Shown here: positions 7,541-15,263 of the stretch, piece after piece | How positions within the stretch are numbered: position 1 is the stretch's first letter | Layout: every line of letters starts with the position of its first letter | Assembly (NCBI RefSeq): GCF_033095785.1 | Contig: NZ_CP137134.1 | Location: 248,001 to 312,000, forward strand | Reading direction: 5' to 3' | Source: Nitrosospira sp. Is2 | GTDB lineage: Bacteria > Pseudomonadota > Gammaproteobacteria > Burkholderiales > Nitrosomonadaceae | DNA: 64,000 bases | Position numbers and translations under genes: made by a program | The notes under the pieces: model-generated | The model's input: only the letters and a program-made list of their open reading frames with translations | Database searches by the model: none | What the model was told of the DNA's origin: nothing

Positions 7541-9484
7541 TCAGAAGCTTGCGGATAGCCCGATCTGCCCCCAGCGCCCGGGCATGGGATAACCTGGGCG
7601 ATAGGCATAGTTCGCATCCAGGAGGTTTTCCATGGCCACGAAAATCTCCCCTCTTTTACCGAGTATTGGCAATCGATGAGATACGCGTGCATTCATGATC
7701 ACAAATGAATCCACTTGCTCAGTATTGACGGCCCCCGCCGCCCGCGGACGGCTGAGCGCCAATACGCTTGATTGATACTGGGTATCAACCGTGAGACGGA
7801 CAGGGCCGATTTGCCCGTTTATACCCGCTGTAACGGCCCTCTTCGGTGTATAGGGCAAGTTGTCGATGCTAGGATCAAGCAGCGTCAAGCCCCCAAATAT
7901 CGTCCAGTTAGAGGTAATATTTTGTCGGATCGCAATTTCGGCGCCACGCATAACGTAGGTCCCGAGATTTATGAATTGGGGAGGGGGCGGAACATTCGGC
8001 GGGAAGCCGAAGATATAACGATTCTTCACCTGATCGATAAATACGCTGATATCGATTTGCGTTGATTCCGTGGGGGTCAGCTTCACACCGACTTCCGCAT
8101 GATTGAGCTCTTCCGCGGAGAGCTGCTTCCAGGTCTGTCCGAGCGGGGGAATCAGAGACGACAGGACGGGAGCTTCCAAACCCGGATAATTGATGCCACG
8201 CGAGACATTGCCAAATATCGTAATCCTCTCGGATATCAGGGATAGGCCGGCGTGGGGCGAGGTTTTTGTCTGGAATTCACTATGATCATAAACGCGTATA
8301 CCAATCGCCGGGACGAGCGACCAGCTGTTACCCAGGTCGATCTTTTGGCTCAGCGCTATGTAAGGCGATGTGACGCGGAAAGTCGGCGAGTTAAAGGTGC
8401 CCGATGGGGCCGGCGCTACGCGATTGAATCGGGATTCGCCCGAGACCCAGTCGCTGTCCAGCCCGGTAACAATAGACCCTCCTTTCCATAGAGAGAACTG
8501 TTCTTTCCAGCGCATGCCGGTCATCTGGAAATTATTAAACTGATTTCCTTCCAATCCGGCCTGATGCAGCCAGTTGCCTTCACCCCTGTTGTGGTAAATA
8601 CGGAGATCGCCATGCCAGTTGCCATGCTTATGGGATATGAAGGCAGATATCATTCCCGCCTGTGTAATGTATTGCGGTGCAATGGCTGGGGATGGGAGAC
8701 GGTTGTCCCCCGGGTCTCGTGCCTGGTTGGTGACATACAAAAAGCTGGTCCCAACCGCCCAATTGTCATTCAGCCGCACACCGACACGACCCATTACATT
8801 ATTCAGTTCCCCGCTTGCATTAGGCCGGTGTCCATTCGACTGGGCGTGGCCTTGTGCCAGCATGAAGTCCACGTTTCCGCGGCGACCAACGAGATCCACC
8901 TGCTCGATAAAAGTACTGAAGTAACCCCCGGAAATCCTTGCATTAGCCTGAACGCCATCCTCGGACGCACGCTTGGTTTCCAGATTGATCGATGCGAAAT
9001 TGTTGCCGTTGATTTGCGGCTGAGGGCTTTTGTAGACTGTAATCGATTGCATGCCATTGACCGGCAACAGGTCGAGCAGTGGGTGGTTCCAGACGCCCAT
9101 GTAGAACGGAACGCCATCAATATAAGTCTTGATTTCGCTGCCAGGACGGCTTACACCCATCCCGCGAATATAGACAGCACCTCCTTGATCGCCACCAAAA
9201 CCGCCGACCGGGTTGTAACGTGATATCTGCACCCCGGGGGTACGTCGCAATGCAGTCGCCAGATCGAATGCGTTCTGGTCACGTAGCTGACTCTCAGTGA
9301 CCACCGCGGACGTGCTGGAGAAAGGATCGATACGGACGCGATCAATGATTGGATTAGCCGTCACGACTACCGGAGAAAGCGGCGTTTTTGGAGAGGGTGT
9401 TGTACTTTGTGACATGGCTAAACCCGGGAAAACCATTGTTAACATCGCGAATGACACAATTGCCGAGTAAGTCTTTCTTTTCAT
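7541..9484 (-). CDS. TonB-dependent outer-membrane receptor
   Basis: A 647-residue receptor with a signal peptide (cleaved near AMSQ), a probable TonB box in SPVVVTANP, a plug domain (SQLRDQNAFDLATALRRTPGVQ, then GAVYIRGMGVSRPGSEIKTYIDGVP) and a C-terminal beta-barrel ending in the typical aromatic residue (GQIGLSASF). Such receptors import metal-siderophore complexes. It is the first gene of the minus-strand series leading into the sulfur-transfer genes, so it is likely the uptake receptor for the metal complex of that pathway's product. Three 17-bp repeats lie about 260-310 bp upstream. Confidence 0.93.
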   Translation of the reverse strand: MKRKTYSAIVSFAMLTMVFPGLAMSQSTTPSPKTPLSPVVVTANPIIDRVRIDPFSSTSAVVTESQLRDQNAFDLATALRRTPGVQISRYNPVGGFGGDQGGAVYIRGMGVSRPGSEIKTYIDGVPFYMGVWNHPLLDLLPVNGMQSITVYKSPQPQINGNNFASINLETKRASEDGVQANARISGGYFSTFIEQVDLVGRRGNVDFMLAQGHAQSNGHRPNASGELNNVMGRVGVRLNDNWAVGTSFLYVTNQARDPGDNRLPSPAIAPQYITQAGMISAFISHKHGNWHGDLRIYHNRGEGNWLHQAGLEGNQFNNFQMTGMRWKEQFSLWKGGSIVTGLDSDWVSGESRFNRVAPAPSGTFNSPTFRVTSPYIALSQKIDLGNSWSLVPAIGIRVYDHSEFQTKTSPHAGLSLISERITIFGNVSRGINYPGLEAPVLSSLIPPLGQTWKQLSAEELNHAEVGVKLTPTESTQIDISVFIDQVKNRYIFGFPPNVPPPPQFINLGTYVMRGAEIAIRQNITSNWTIFGGLTLLDPSIDNLPYTPKRAVTAGINGQIGPVRLTVDTQYQSSVLALSRPRAAGAVNTEQVDSFVIMNARVSHRLPILGKRGEIFVAMENLLDANYAYRPGYPMPGRWGQIGLSASF

Positions 9485-9494
9485 TTTTCTTGTT

Positions 9495-10391
9495 CGTTTG
9501 AAGTGCCGGGCTGGTAATGGAAACCCGTCATTGCCGTTTGGTCTGCATCATAAATCCAGACTATGCAAAACGATTAATTTTTTCCATTTTCCCGTGAACA
9601 TGGAAACTCTTGAAATATTCATTTCGGTTTTCGTGGCGCCACGTCTAAATGGCTGGAGAGCCCCTACTAAAAGTCATTGCGCCATTCCAAAAAGTCATAT
9701 GACTGGGGACAAACTGTAAAACAAATGATTTAAATTAGGAATGTGGCATATTGCCGCATGTGGCATATTGCCGCATGCGACATATTGACGCAGATACAAG
9801 TTGACGCCCACTGAAGCGCCCGTACTTCGAGCCAAACGAGCGGGGTTTGCTTACCTGGGTATGTTCCGAGAAGGACGACTTATCAGACCGGGAGGTGCTG
9901 ATATGAATGGCCAGGCGAGAATGGTTAGAAGCCGCCCTGGTACATCACAAGGCGAACGGCTCAGCCAATTTTCATGGCTGGGGTCTCCAATTACTTGGCA
10001 CTGTGAAAACAGGAAAACTTGTTGCCACTTCATAGTTCACGGGTATGGCGGCAGCCCTGCTAGTTCCAGTTTATTGAACAGCTTCCGTATATCGGAGAAA
10101 ACAGTTGTAAAGGCCGCCCATACGACGTCCCCAGTATCCGCTGCCAATTGACTGGCATCGACTGGTGGCTATCTTCTCTTTCTTCTGGACCGCCTGCTGA
10201 ACCTTGGGTTGGGTTGGCAGCCAAGCACGGCTCAGGCGCGTGGGTATGCAGCAGGCTTATTTGCCACAGCAATACTGATTGGTAAGCCTCTTCTGTCATA
10301 CTGAAGCTGCAGTATGATTCCGGATGGCCGGGTGGGCGGGATTTCTCAGAGAACCGCACAAATGCACGGCAGTCTTTGGAACAGGTCGTCG
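9495..10391. other. Non-coding or decayed stretch
   Basis: About 0.9 kb without a convincing gene. It holds the upstream region of the TonB receptor and three tandem 17-bp repeats. Short open frames on both strands (for example 9801-10151 plus and 10060-10395 minus) have no recognisable domain and contradict one another. Confidence 0.5.
9744..9794. repeat. Three tandem 17-bp repeats upstream of the TonB receptor
   Basis: Units at 9744-9760 and 9761-9777 are identical (TGGCATATTGCCGCATG); the third at 9778-9794 is diverged (CGACATATTGACGCAGA). Across a junction the units form a TGCC-N6-GGCA inverted repeat. Two units of the same element lie at 32798-32831 upstream of the second secreted His-tailed gene. 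Probably protein-binding sites; the regulator is unknown. Confidence 0.7.
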
Positions 10392-10661
10392 TCATTTTCC
10401 CGAGGTTAATTCAGCCTTAATCAGCATCAATTTTTCTTTCTTGCCCATCTGCTTGATTTCGTACTCGCGCTTACCTGCTGCTGAGCGGGTATCGTATTTT
10501 TCCTGGTAAACAAGCATGACTGGACGCCGGCAGCGGGTATACCTGGCGGCAAGCACATCATTGGTATTGTGTTCAGCCACGCGCCGCCCTACATCAAGGG
10601 CGATCCCAGTATATAAGCTGCCATCCGAACAGCGCACCATGTACACATTCCATGTATCCAT
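10392..10661 (-). CDS. GIY-YIG nuclease-superfamily protein (UPF0213/YhbQ-like)
   Basis: An 89-residue single-domain protein with the GIY-YIG layout: VYMVRCSDGSLYTGIALDVGRRVAEHN, then the conserved Arg/Glu region RRPVMLVYQEKY and AGKREYEIKQM. Members of this small family are common in bacteria and may cut branched or damaged DNA; most have no proven role. It stands alone on the minus strand. Length fits the family. Confidence 0.85.
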   Translation of the reverse strand: MDTWNVYMVRCSDGSLYTGIALDVGRRVAEHNTNDVLAARYTRCRRPVMLVYQEKYDTRSAAGKREYEIKQMGKKEKLMLIKAELTSGK

Positions 10662-10795
10662 TAATTAAACTAAGCCAATTTGGATATGAGGCTGGCAGTA
10701 TTTCACTTCATCAATGAAATAAAGGGCTATGATTTTCCTCTCTTCGTGCTAAAGATGAGCATCCCGGTAACTGGATTCCGGAAAACAAGGACGCT

Positions 10796-11806
10796 TTGCA
10801 GCAGATAGGGATGTTTAACAACAACGTGTGGGTGATAAAAAAACTGCGGACGGCGATCCCGGAAGATCCATTCGAAGTATTAATCAATGGCAAATCAATG
10901 GGGAGGACCAAACTCCTGTCCTTTGCGAAACGCGTACCCAACACAAACCGTTTCCCTCAGGTTCTTGTTATCTACTCTTCGGGTTATCTGCGGCTCAAGG
11001 TCGGGGCTGATCCTACGCCAACGTTGCCGTTCGGCCAGAGCCTTGTCCTCGGGCCGGCAATCTCCGGTACCTCGACCTCATTTCCGAAGAGAACCTTATT
11101 CTTCCATCCCCAGTTACAACGTGTCGCTGTCGACACATCCCAACTCGGTCGGGATGGTACGGGCAGGCTGCTGATCCAGATTACGAGCTCGCGCTCAAGT
11201 TCCCCCAACAGCGCCACGACTAATCAGATCATGAATCTCTCTTGGGCGCTGATCCTGGAAGACCCATCTGACCTGGCAACCACGCTCCATGTGGCGGGGA
11301 CGTTTGAATTAACAGAGGATGTGGTTCCCGATCCGGTGCAGACGGAAAAGTTCGAGTCAGTGCGGCTCCTCCAGGTTTCCACCATGTATATTGATAATGT
11401 CCGGCATGATGTTGACGCGCTCCGTTTCCTCACTGGTGGGAATGTGGTGACGTTATCCTACAGCCCTGCATTGGCAAATCTGCTGCTGCCCATTTCGCCC
11501 ACCTCACTGGATCAAGGAATGCCGATGTTCGATTCTGTCCATACAGATGATGTCGGACAGCCCAACGGGAATACACCGAGCTACAGAATCAGGATTAATT
11601 CAACTACAGGCCCCATGACGGGGCCGATTATGGTTCGAGCATTTTTCAACCGCAGCCAGAACCTGCACAACGACAACTTGGGACTGTGGGCCTTTCAGCA
11701 ACCGCCGGCGTCTATTAAAAAGGGTACAACCGGAAACATCGATTACACCGTGATCGCGAGTATAAATCCTCATTCCCTACAACTGCGCCCGCTGCTGCCG
11801 GATTAG
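10796..11806 (+). CDS. Hypothetical protein, possibly N-terminally truncated
   Basis: A 336-residue frame from a TTG at 10796 (AAGGA upstream); an ATG is at 10811. I recognise no family. There is no signal peptide or membrane segment. The sequence has many beta-strand-like stretches (VLVIYSSGYLRLKV, LLQVSTMYIDNVRHDV, YRIRINSTTGPMTGPIMVRAFFNRS). The frame is open for another 21 codons upstream without a start (KDEHPGNWIPENKDAL) and this part reads like protein, so the original start may have been lost. Isolated between small genes on the other strand. Confidence 0.55.
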   Translation: MQQIGMFNNNVWVIKKLRTAIPEDPFEVLINGKSMGRTKLLSFAKRVPNTNRFPQVLVIYSSGYLRLKVGADPTPTLPFGQSLVLGPAISGTSTSFPKRTLFFHPQLQRVAVDTSQLGRDGTGRLLIQITSSRSSSPNSATTNQIMNLSWALILEDPSDLATTLHVAGTFELTEDVVPDPVQTEKFESVRLLQVSTMYIDNVRHDVDALRFLTGGNVVTLSYSPALANLLLPISPTSLDQGMPMFDSVHTDDVGQPNGNTPSYRIRINSTTGPMTGPIMVRAFFNRSQNLHNDNLGLWAFQQPPASIKKGTTGNIDYTVIASINPHSLQLRPLLPD

Positions 11807-11902
11807 TTGTAGCTGCTGGATCCGCCTCCCGCCACGATCTCGAAAGAGTTACTTACTTGTAGCCGCTGGATCCGCCTCCTGCCACGATCTCGAAAGAGTT
11901 AC
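11807..11902. repeat. Two 46-bp direct repeats, 50-bp period
   Basis: Copies at 11807-11852 and 11857-11902 differ at only two positions. Read on the minus strand, each encodes NSFEIVAGGGSS followed by GYK or SYN and a stop. This looks like duplication of a gene's 3' end; the rest of that gene is not recognisable upstream (11853-12053 minus is open but featureless). Confidence 0.65.
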
Positions 11903-12075
11903 CAGAGCACGCCCGCAGTAAATAATTTGTCTGAAAGGAAAATGAGATCGACCGAATGAAGCAGTAAAGCGGTGACGAAGGCGTGCAGCGCCGTGCCACG
12001 ACGAAAGTCGCAACTCGACATAGAGCTGCCTGTCCCGATGGGCTCTTCAACATGTGAGTTCAGTCTTATCGCTCG

Positions 12076-12651
12076 CTACTGAATCACGCGTGGATGGCTG
12101 CCTCTCTTCAACGCTTGAATGGCCTCTTCCTTATTTCTCACAATAACATTAGCCGGGCAGAAGAAATATCTGGAAAGCGCCCGTTGCGCATAATGCTGAG
12201 AGATATCTTCGAGTTCCTCCCATTTTGATACTCGTGCCCGTACCCAGGTCCTGTCGTCACGGCCAATGGCGTAGAGCCTTTTTTCGGTAACCTGAAATTT
12301 AAGTATTAATATTTTCAGTCTCGCCTGCTCTCTCACGCCATCGGTTGCACACCGCATTCCCTCGTAGCTTACGTTCATCGCTCCTTCGGGTGATTTGATT
12401 ACCAGCGTATAGCGCACTATGCCTTCCTCTCCGACCACGAGAGAGGGAGCATCGATGTAATAAAGATTATTGCTGGCAGGGCCGGCGTCAAATGGCAGCA
12501 GATTCTCCGCTTTGGGGTAAGCAGGCAGTTGTACCTGCAGTTCAGCCCAGGGTTTGTCACCATCAAAATCGGTATCAAATCCCTTCAATGCCTTTTGGGC
12601 GGCGCACGCCGCAAGCGTCAGCAAGCATAGCAACAACAGAATTTTTTTCAT
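12076..12651 (-). CDS. CNP1-like family lipoprotein
   Basis: A 191-residue lipoprotein with signal peptide and lipobox LAAC (Cys16). The mature part (AELQVQLPAYPKAENLLPFDAG, IVRYTLVIKSPEGAMNVSYEGMRC, SRYFFCPANVIVRNKEEAIQALKRG) fits the CNP1-like family of neisserial and other betaproteobacterial proteins of unknown function. It probably sits at the outer or inner membrane facing the periplasm. Single gene with about 220 bp to its upstream neighbour. Confidence 0.85.
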   Translation of the reverse strand: MKKILLLLCLLTLAACAAQKALKGFDTDFDGDKPWAELQVQLPAYPKAENLLPFDAGPASNNLYYIDAPSLVVGEEGIVRYTLVIKSPEGAMNVSYEGMRCATDGVREQARLKILILKFQVTEKRLYAIGRDDRTWVRARVSKWEELEDISQHYAQRALSRYFFCPANVIVRNKEEAIQALKRGSHPRVIQ

Positions 12652-12870
12652 GATAAAAAATCAACCAGCGCAGATATCACTCTGCCGGTTTCAAGCACTG
12701 CACACCTTTTCCTGCTCAACCAGCAGAAAAGCAGCATCAAATTCCGCTTACAGCGTTTCGGGTGATGTCGAAGAAGCGGAGGCCCGTTTTCTCCCCCTTA
12801 ACCGAGGGCTTTTTTTCCTACTGGTCTCAAGTCTGTAACGTAAAACATGGATTCACTGCTACGGCAGGCT

Positions 12871-13347
12871 CTATTTCACTATCTCCTTCCCGTGGAGCAC
12901 AAAATGAAGCATAAAAATAACTACCAGCACGTTTAGTGCCAGTGCGGCGAGACCTAGCCAGGTAACATGTTCGCGCAGCTCCAGAAGCTCAAAAGGCACA
13001 TAAATCGCTCCGCTTGCCGCCGAAACCCACTGGGCCCACTTCTGGTAATGCCAGAGACCATATGCCTCGATAAACCGGACAAGGACATATAGCCCCGCAC
13101 CCGCTGCAATCAGGGGTATCTGCGGCTCCGTTATCTGCCCAGCCAAATCAAGGAAGATACGCGGATACCGGGAAGCCGGGTTCAGGTGGGAGTGCGCTAC
13201 CAACTGTTCGGCAACCCGCTGAGCGTCGTGATGAGCCAAGGACAGCACGCCAAAACCTGCTAGCAATACCACCGCGCCTTTGAACGCTTCAAGAAGCGCG
13301 ACCGTACGCAATGTTTTTGAAGCAGCGTTTGCAATCCGGAATGGCAT
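12871..13347 (-). CDS. DUF2127 family membrane protein
   Basis: A 158-residue protein with about four hydrophobic segments (LEAFKGAVVLLAGFGVLSL, IPLIAAGAGLYVLVRFIEAYGLW, WVSAASGAIYVPFELLEL, LGLAALALNVLVVIFMLHFVL) separated by a His-containing loop. The LEAFKG start, the RFIEAYGLW motif and the length fit DUF2127, an inner-membrane family without known function. Transcribed alone on the minus strand. Confidence 0.8.
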   Translation of the reverse strand: MPFRIANAASKTLRTVALLEAFKGAVVLLAGFGVLSLAHHDAQRVAEQLVAHSHLNPASRYPRIFLDLAGQITEPQIPLIAAGAGLYVLVRFIEAYGLWHYQKWAQWVSAASGAIYVPFELLELREHVTWLGLAALALNVLVVIFMLHFVLHGKEIVK

Positions 13348-13452
13348 GCAAGGATGTTAACTTAGTCTCAGCTGCAGAATATATAAACGGAAGGGCAGAT
13401 GAATCGAGGGAAGTCGCCGAGTGTGGAATTTGCTCAGGTACGAACAACAAAA

Positions 13453-13479
13453 AGCCCGCGATTCCGCACGGTCTGGGCT
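13453..13479 (-). terminator. Likely rho-independent terminator after queH
   Basis: Inverted repeat AGCCC...GGGCT with an inner CCG/CGG stem; on the minus strand it is followed by TTTTTGTTGTT. It lies 30-60 bp past the queH stop. Confidence 0.55.
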
Positions 13480-13509
13480 CCAGCTATCCAGCGTGGCATC
13501 GGCACGCAA

Positions 13510-14250
13510 TCAGCAATTATCGTCGCCCCCAGGCATTGCCTTGGCCTCGGGTTCGGCTGTGGCAGGGGTCGCCGGAGTGCCGATTTCCTGTCCATAGTAC
13601 AGTACGCCTGGCTTGATGCGTTCCCGCCCCATTGCGACGCGATGGCTGTTGGTGTCACGCAGCGAATAAGCGCAGCCGCAGTACTCCTGCTGGTAGAAAT
13701 TCTCGCGCTTGCTGATCTCGATCATGCGTGCCGAACCGCCGCCCTTTCGCCAGTTGTAGTCCCAGTACAGCAGGCCCGGATAGCGTTCGGCGGCTCGCTG
13801 CCCGCAGTCGTTGATTTGCTGCATGTTCTTCCACCGAGAGATGCCGAGCGAGCTGGTAATGACCGGAAAGTCGTGTTCGTGCGCGTACAGCGCCGTGCGC
13901 TCAAAGCGCATGTCGAAGCACATGGTGCAACGGATGCCTCTCTCCGGTTCGTTTTCCATGCCCTTGGCGCGCGCAAACCAATTGTCGCGGTCGTAGTCCG
14001 CGTCGATAAAGGGCACGCCAAACTGTTCCGCAAAGCGGATATTCTCGTTCTTGCGCAATTCGTATTCCTTCAATGGATGGATGTTCGGGTTATAGAAGAA
14101 AATGGTGAAGTCGATGCCCGAGGCGTGCATGGCTTCCATCACTTCGCCGCTGCACGGCGCGCAACAGGAATGCAACAGCACTTTGGCGTGACCATTGAGC
14201 AAGGGCAGCGGATTTCGCTTGAAGTCTGGTTTGTCGTGCATGTCGTTCAC
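13510..14250 (-). CDS. queH: Epoxyqueuosine reductase QueH
   Basis: A 246-residue protein with the QueH (former DUF208) cysteine motifs: HSCCAPCSGE near the N-terminus, CTMCFDMR in the middle and QQEYCGCAYS near the C-terminus, which hold the iron-sulfur cluster and metal. The enzyme carries out the last step of queuosine synthesis on tRNA, reducing epoxyqueuosine, and replaces QueG in many bacteria. The frame opens with GTG overlapping the metR stop; an ATG three codons on (14241) is equally possible. The last 20 residues (ATPATAEPEAKAMPGG) are low-complexity. Confidence 0.92.
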   Translation of the reverse strand: MNDMHDKPDFKRNPLPLLNGHAKVLLHSCCAPCSGEVMEAMHASGIDFTIFFYNPNIHPLKEYELRKNENIRFAEQFGVPFIDADYDRDNWFARAKGMENEPERGIRCTMCFDMRFERTALYAHEHDFPVITSSLGISRWKNMQQINDCGQRAAERYPGLLYWDYNWRKGGGSARMIEISKRENFYQQEYCGCAYSLRDTNSHRVAMGRERIKPGVLYYGQEIGTPATPATAEPEAKAMPGGDDNC

Positions 14251-15149
14251 CTTGGCTGATTGCGGTGCGCGCGCGCCAGTTCGACGAAAGCGCGCAGGTA
14301 GTCGATATCGGCATCGCTATTGCGGATGCCCAGGAAGATCTGCTTGGCAATGCCCTGTCGGCCCAGCTTAACCGGCGCAATGTCGAGCTTGTCGGCATAT
14401 TCCTCGACCAGCCAGCGCGGCAGTGCAGCTACGCCGCGGCCGCTTGCGACCATTTGTAACATGATGTCAGTAGTCTCGATGGGTTTGTGCCGTTTCGGGC
14501 TGATACCGGCGGGCATCAGGAACTGCGTATAGATATCAAGACGCTCGATAGCGACAGGATAGGTGATCAGCGTCTCGTCGGCAAGTTGCTCTGCTTGTAC
14601 GAATGCTGCATGACGCAGCGGGTGCTGTGGGCCGACGCCCAGCACCTGCTCGTAGTCGAACACGGGCTCGAAATGCAGGCCGGTCCTGTAGAGTGGATCG
14701 GGTGTCACCAGGATATCGATTTCATAGCCGAACAGGGCACCGAGGCCACCAAACTGAAATTTTTGCTTGACATCCACATCCACTGCCGGCCAGGCGGCGA
14801 GGTAGGGCGACACGAGCTTGAGCAGCCACTGATAGCAGGGGTGGCATTCCATACCGATACGCAACGTGCCGCGTTCGCCCTTCGCAAACTGTACGAGGCG
14901 CTCTTCCGCATGCAAGAGTTGTGGCACCAGCCGGTTGGACACCGCAAGCAGATATTCTCCTGCCTGTGTGGAGCGCAGACTTCGGCCCTCGCGATGCCAG
15001 ATGGCTACGCCGAGCTGGTCCTCCAGCTTGCGCACGGCATGGCTCAACGCGGATTGCGTGAGATGCAGTTTTTTCGCTGCGGCGGTTAACGAGCCGTGTT
15101 GCTCGACCGCGCGAACGATTTCAAGGTGGTCGCGTTCAAGTATGGTCAT
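14247..15149 (-). CDS. metR: LysR-type regulator of methionine genes, MetR
   Basis: A 300-residue LysR-type regulator with the N-terminal winged HTH (HGSLTAAAKKLHLTQSALSHAVRKLEDQLG) and an effector domain starting RGTLRIGMECHPCYQWL, as in MetR proteins. MetR uses homocysteine as co-activator and controls metE and related genes. It is divergent from metE with 114 bp between the two starts, the classical arrangement, and overlaps queH at its 3' end. Confidence 0.92.
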   Translation of the reverse strand: MTILERDHLEIVRAVEQHGSLTAAAKKLHLTQSALSHAVRKLEDQLGVAIWHREGRSLRSTQAGEYLLAVSNRLVPQLLHAEERLVQFAKGERGTLRIGMECHPCYQWLLKLVSPYLAAWPAVDVDVKQKFQFGGLGALFGYEIDILVTPDPLYRTGLHFEPVFDYEQVLGVGPQHPLRHAAFVQAEQLADETLITYPVAIERLDIYTQFLMPAGISPKRHKPIETTDIMLQMVASGRGVAALPRWLVEEYADKLDIAPVKLGRQGIAKQIFLGIRNSDADIDYLRAFVELARAHRNQPR

Positions 15150-15185
15150 GCCGTATCATCATGTATGAGCAAGGTTAATTAATGG

Positions 15186-15210
15186 ATGAAATAATACCAT
15201 TTTTATTCAT
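15186..15210. promoter_or_regulatory. Likely MetR operator between metR and metE
   Basis: An ATGAA...TTCAT inverted repeat spans 15186-15210 in the metR-metE intergenic region, and the core TTCATGAA follows directly. MetR sites are TGAA-N5-TTCA-like, so this is the natural candidate, although the spacing here is wider than the consensus. Confidence 0.45.
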
Positions 15211-15263
15211 GAATTATGCGGCCTAGAATGGCGCTGTTTTCCACTCACTCAAGGCTAAGCATC

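Noticed and set aside
8564..9223. 219-codon plus-strand frame inside the TonB receptor
   Set aside because: Overlaps the receptor over its whole length and has no recognisable feature.
9744..9794. Sigma-54 promoter suggested by TGGCATATTGCCGCA
   Set aside because: The GG and GC doublets are not 10 bases apart as a -24/-12 promoter needs, and the tandem 17-bp period suggests operator sites.
9744..9794. CRISPR array
   Set aside because: Three 17-bp units stand directly head to tail without spacers and no cas genes are present.
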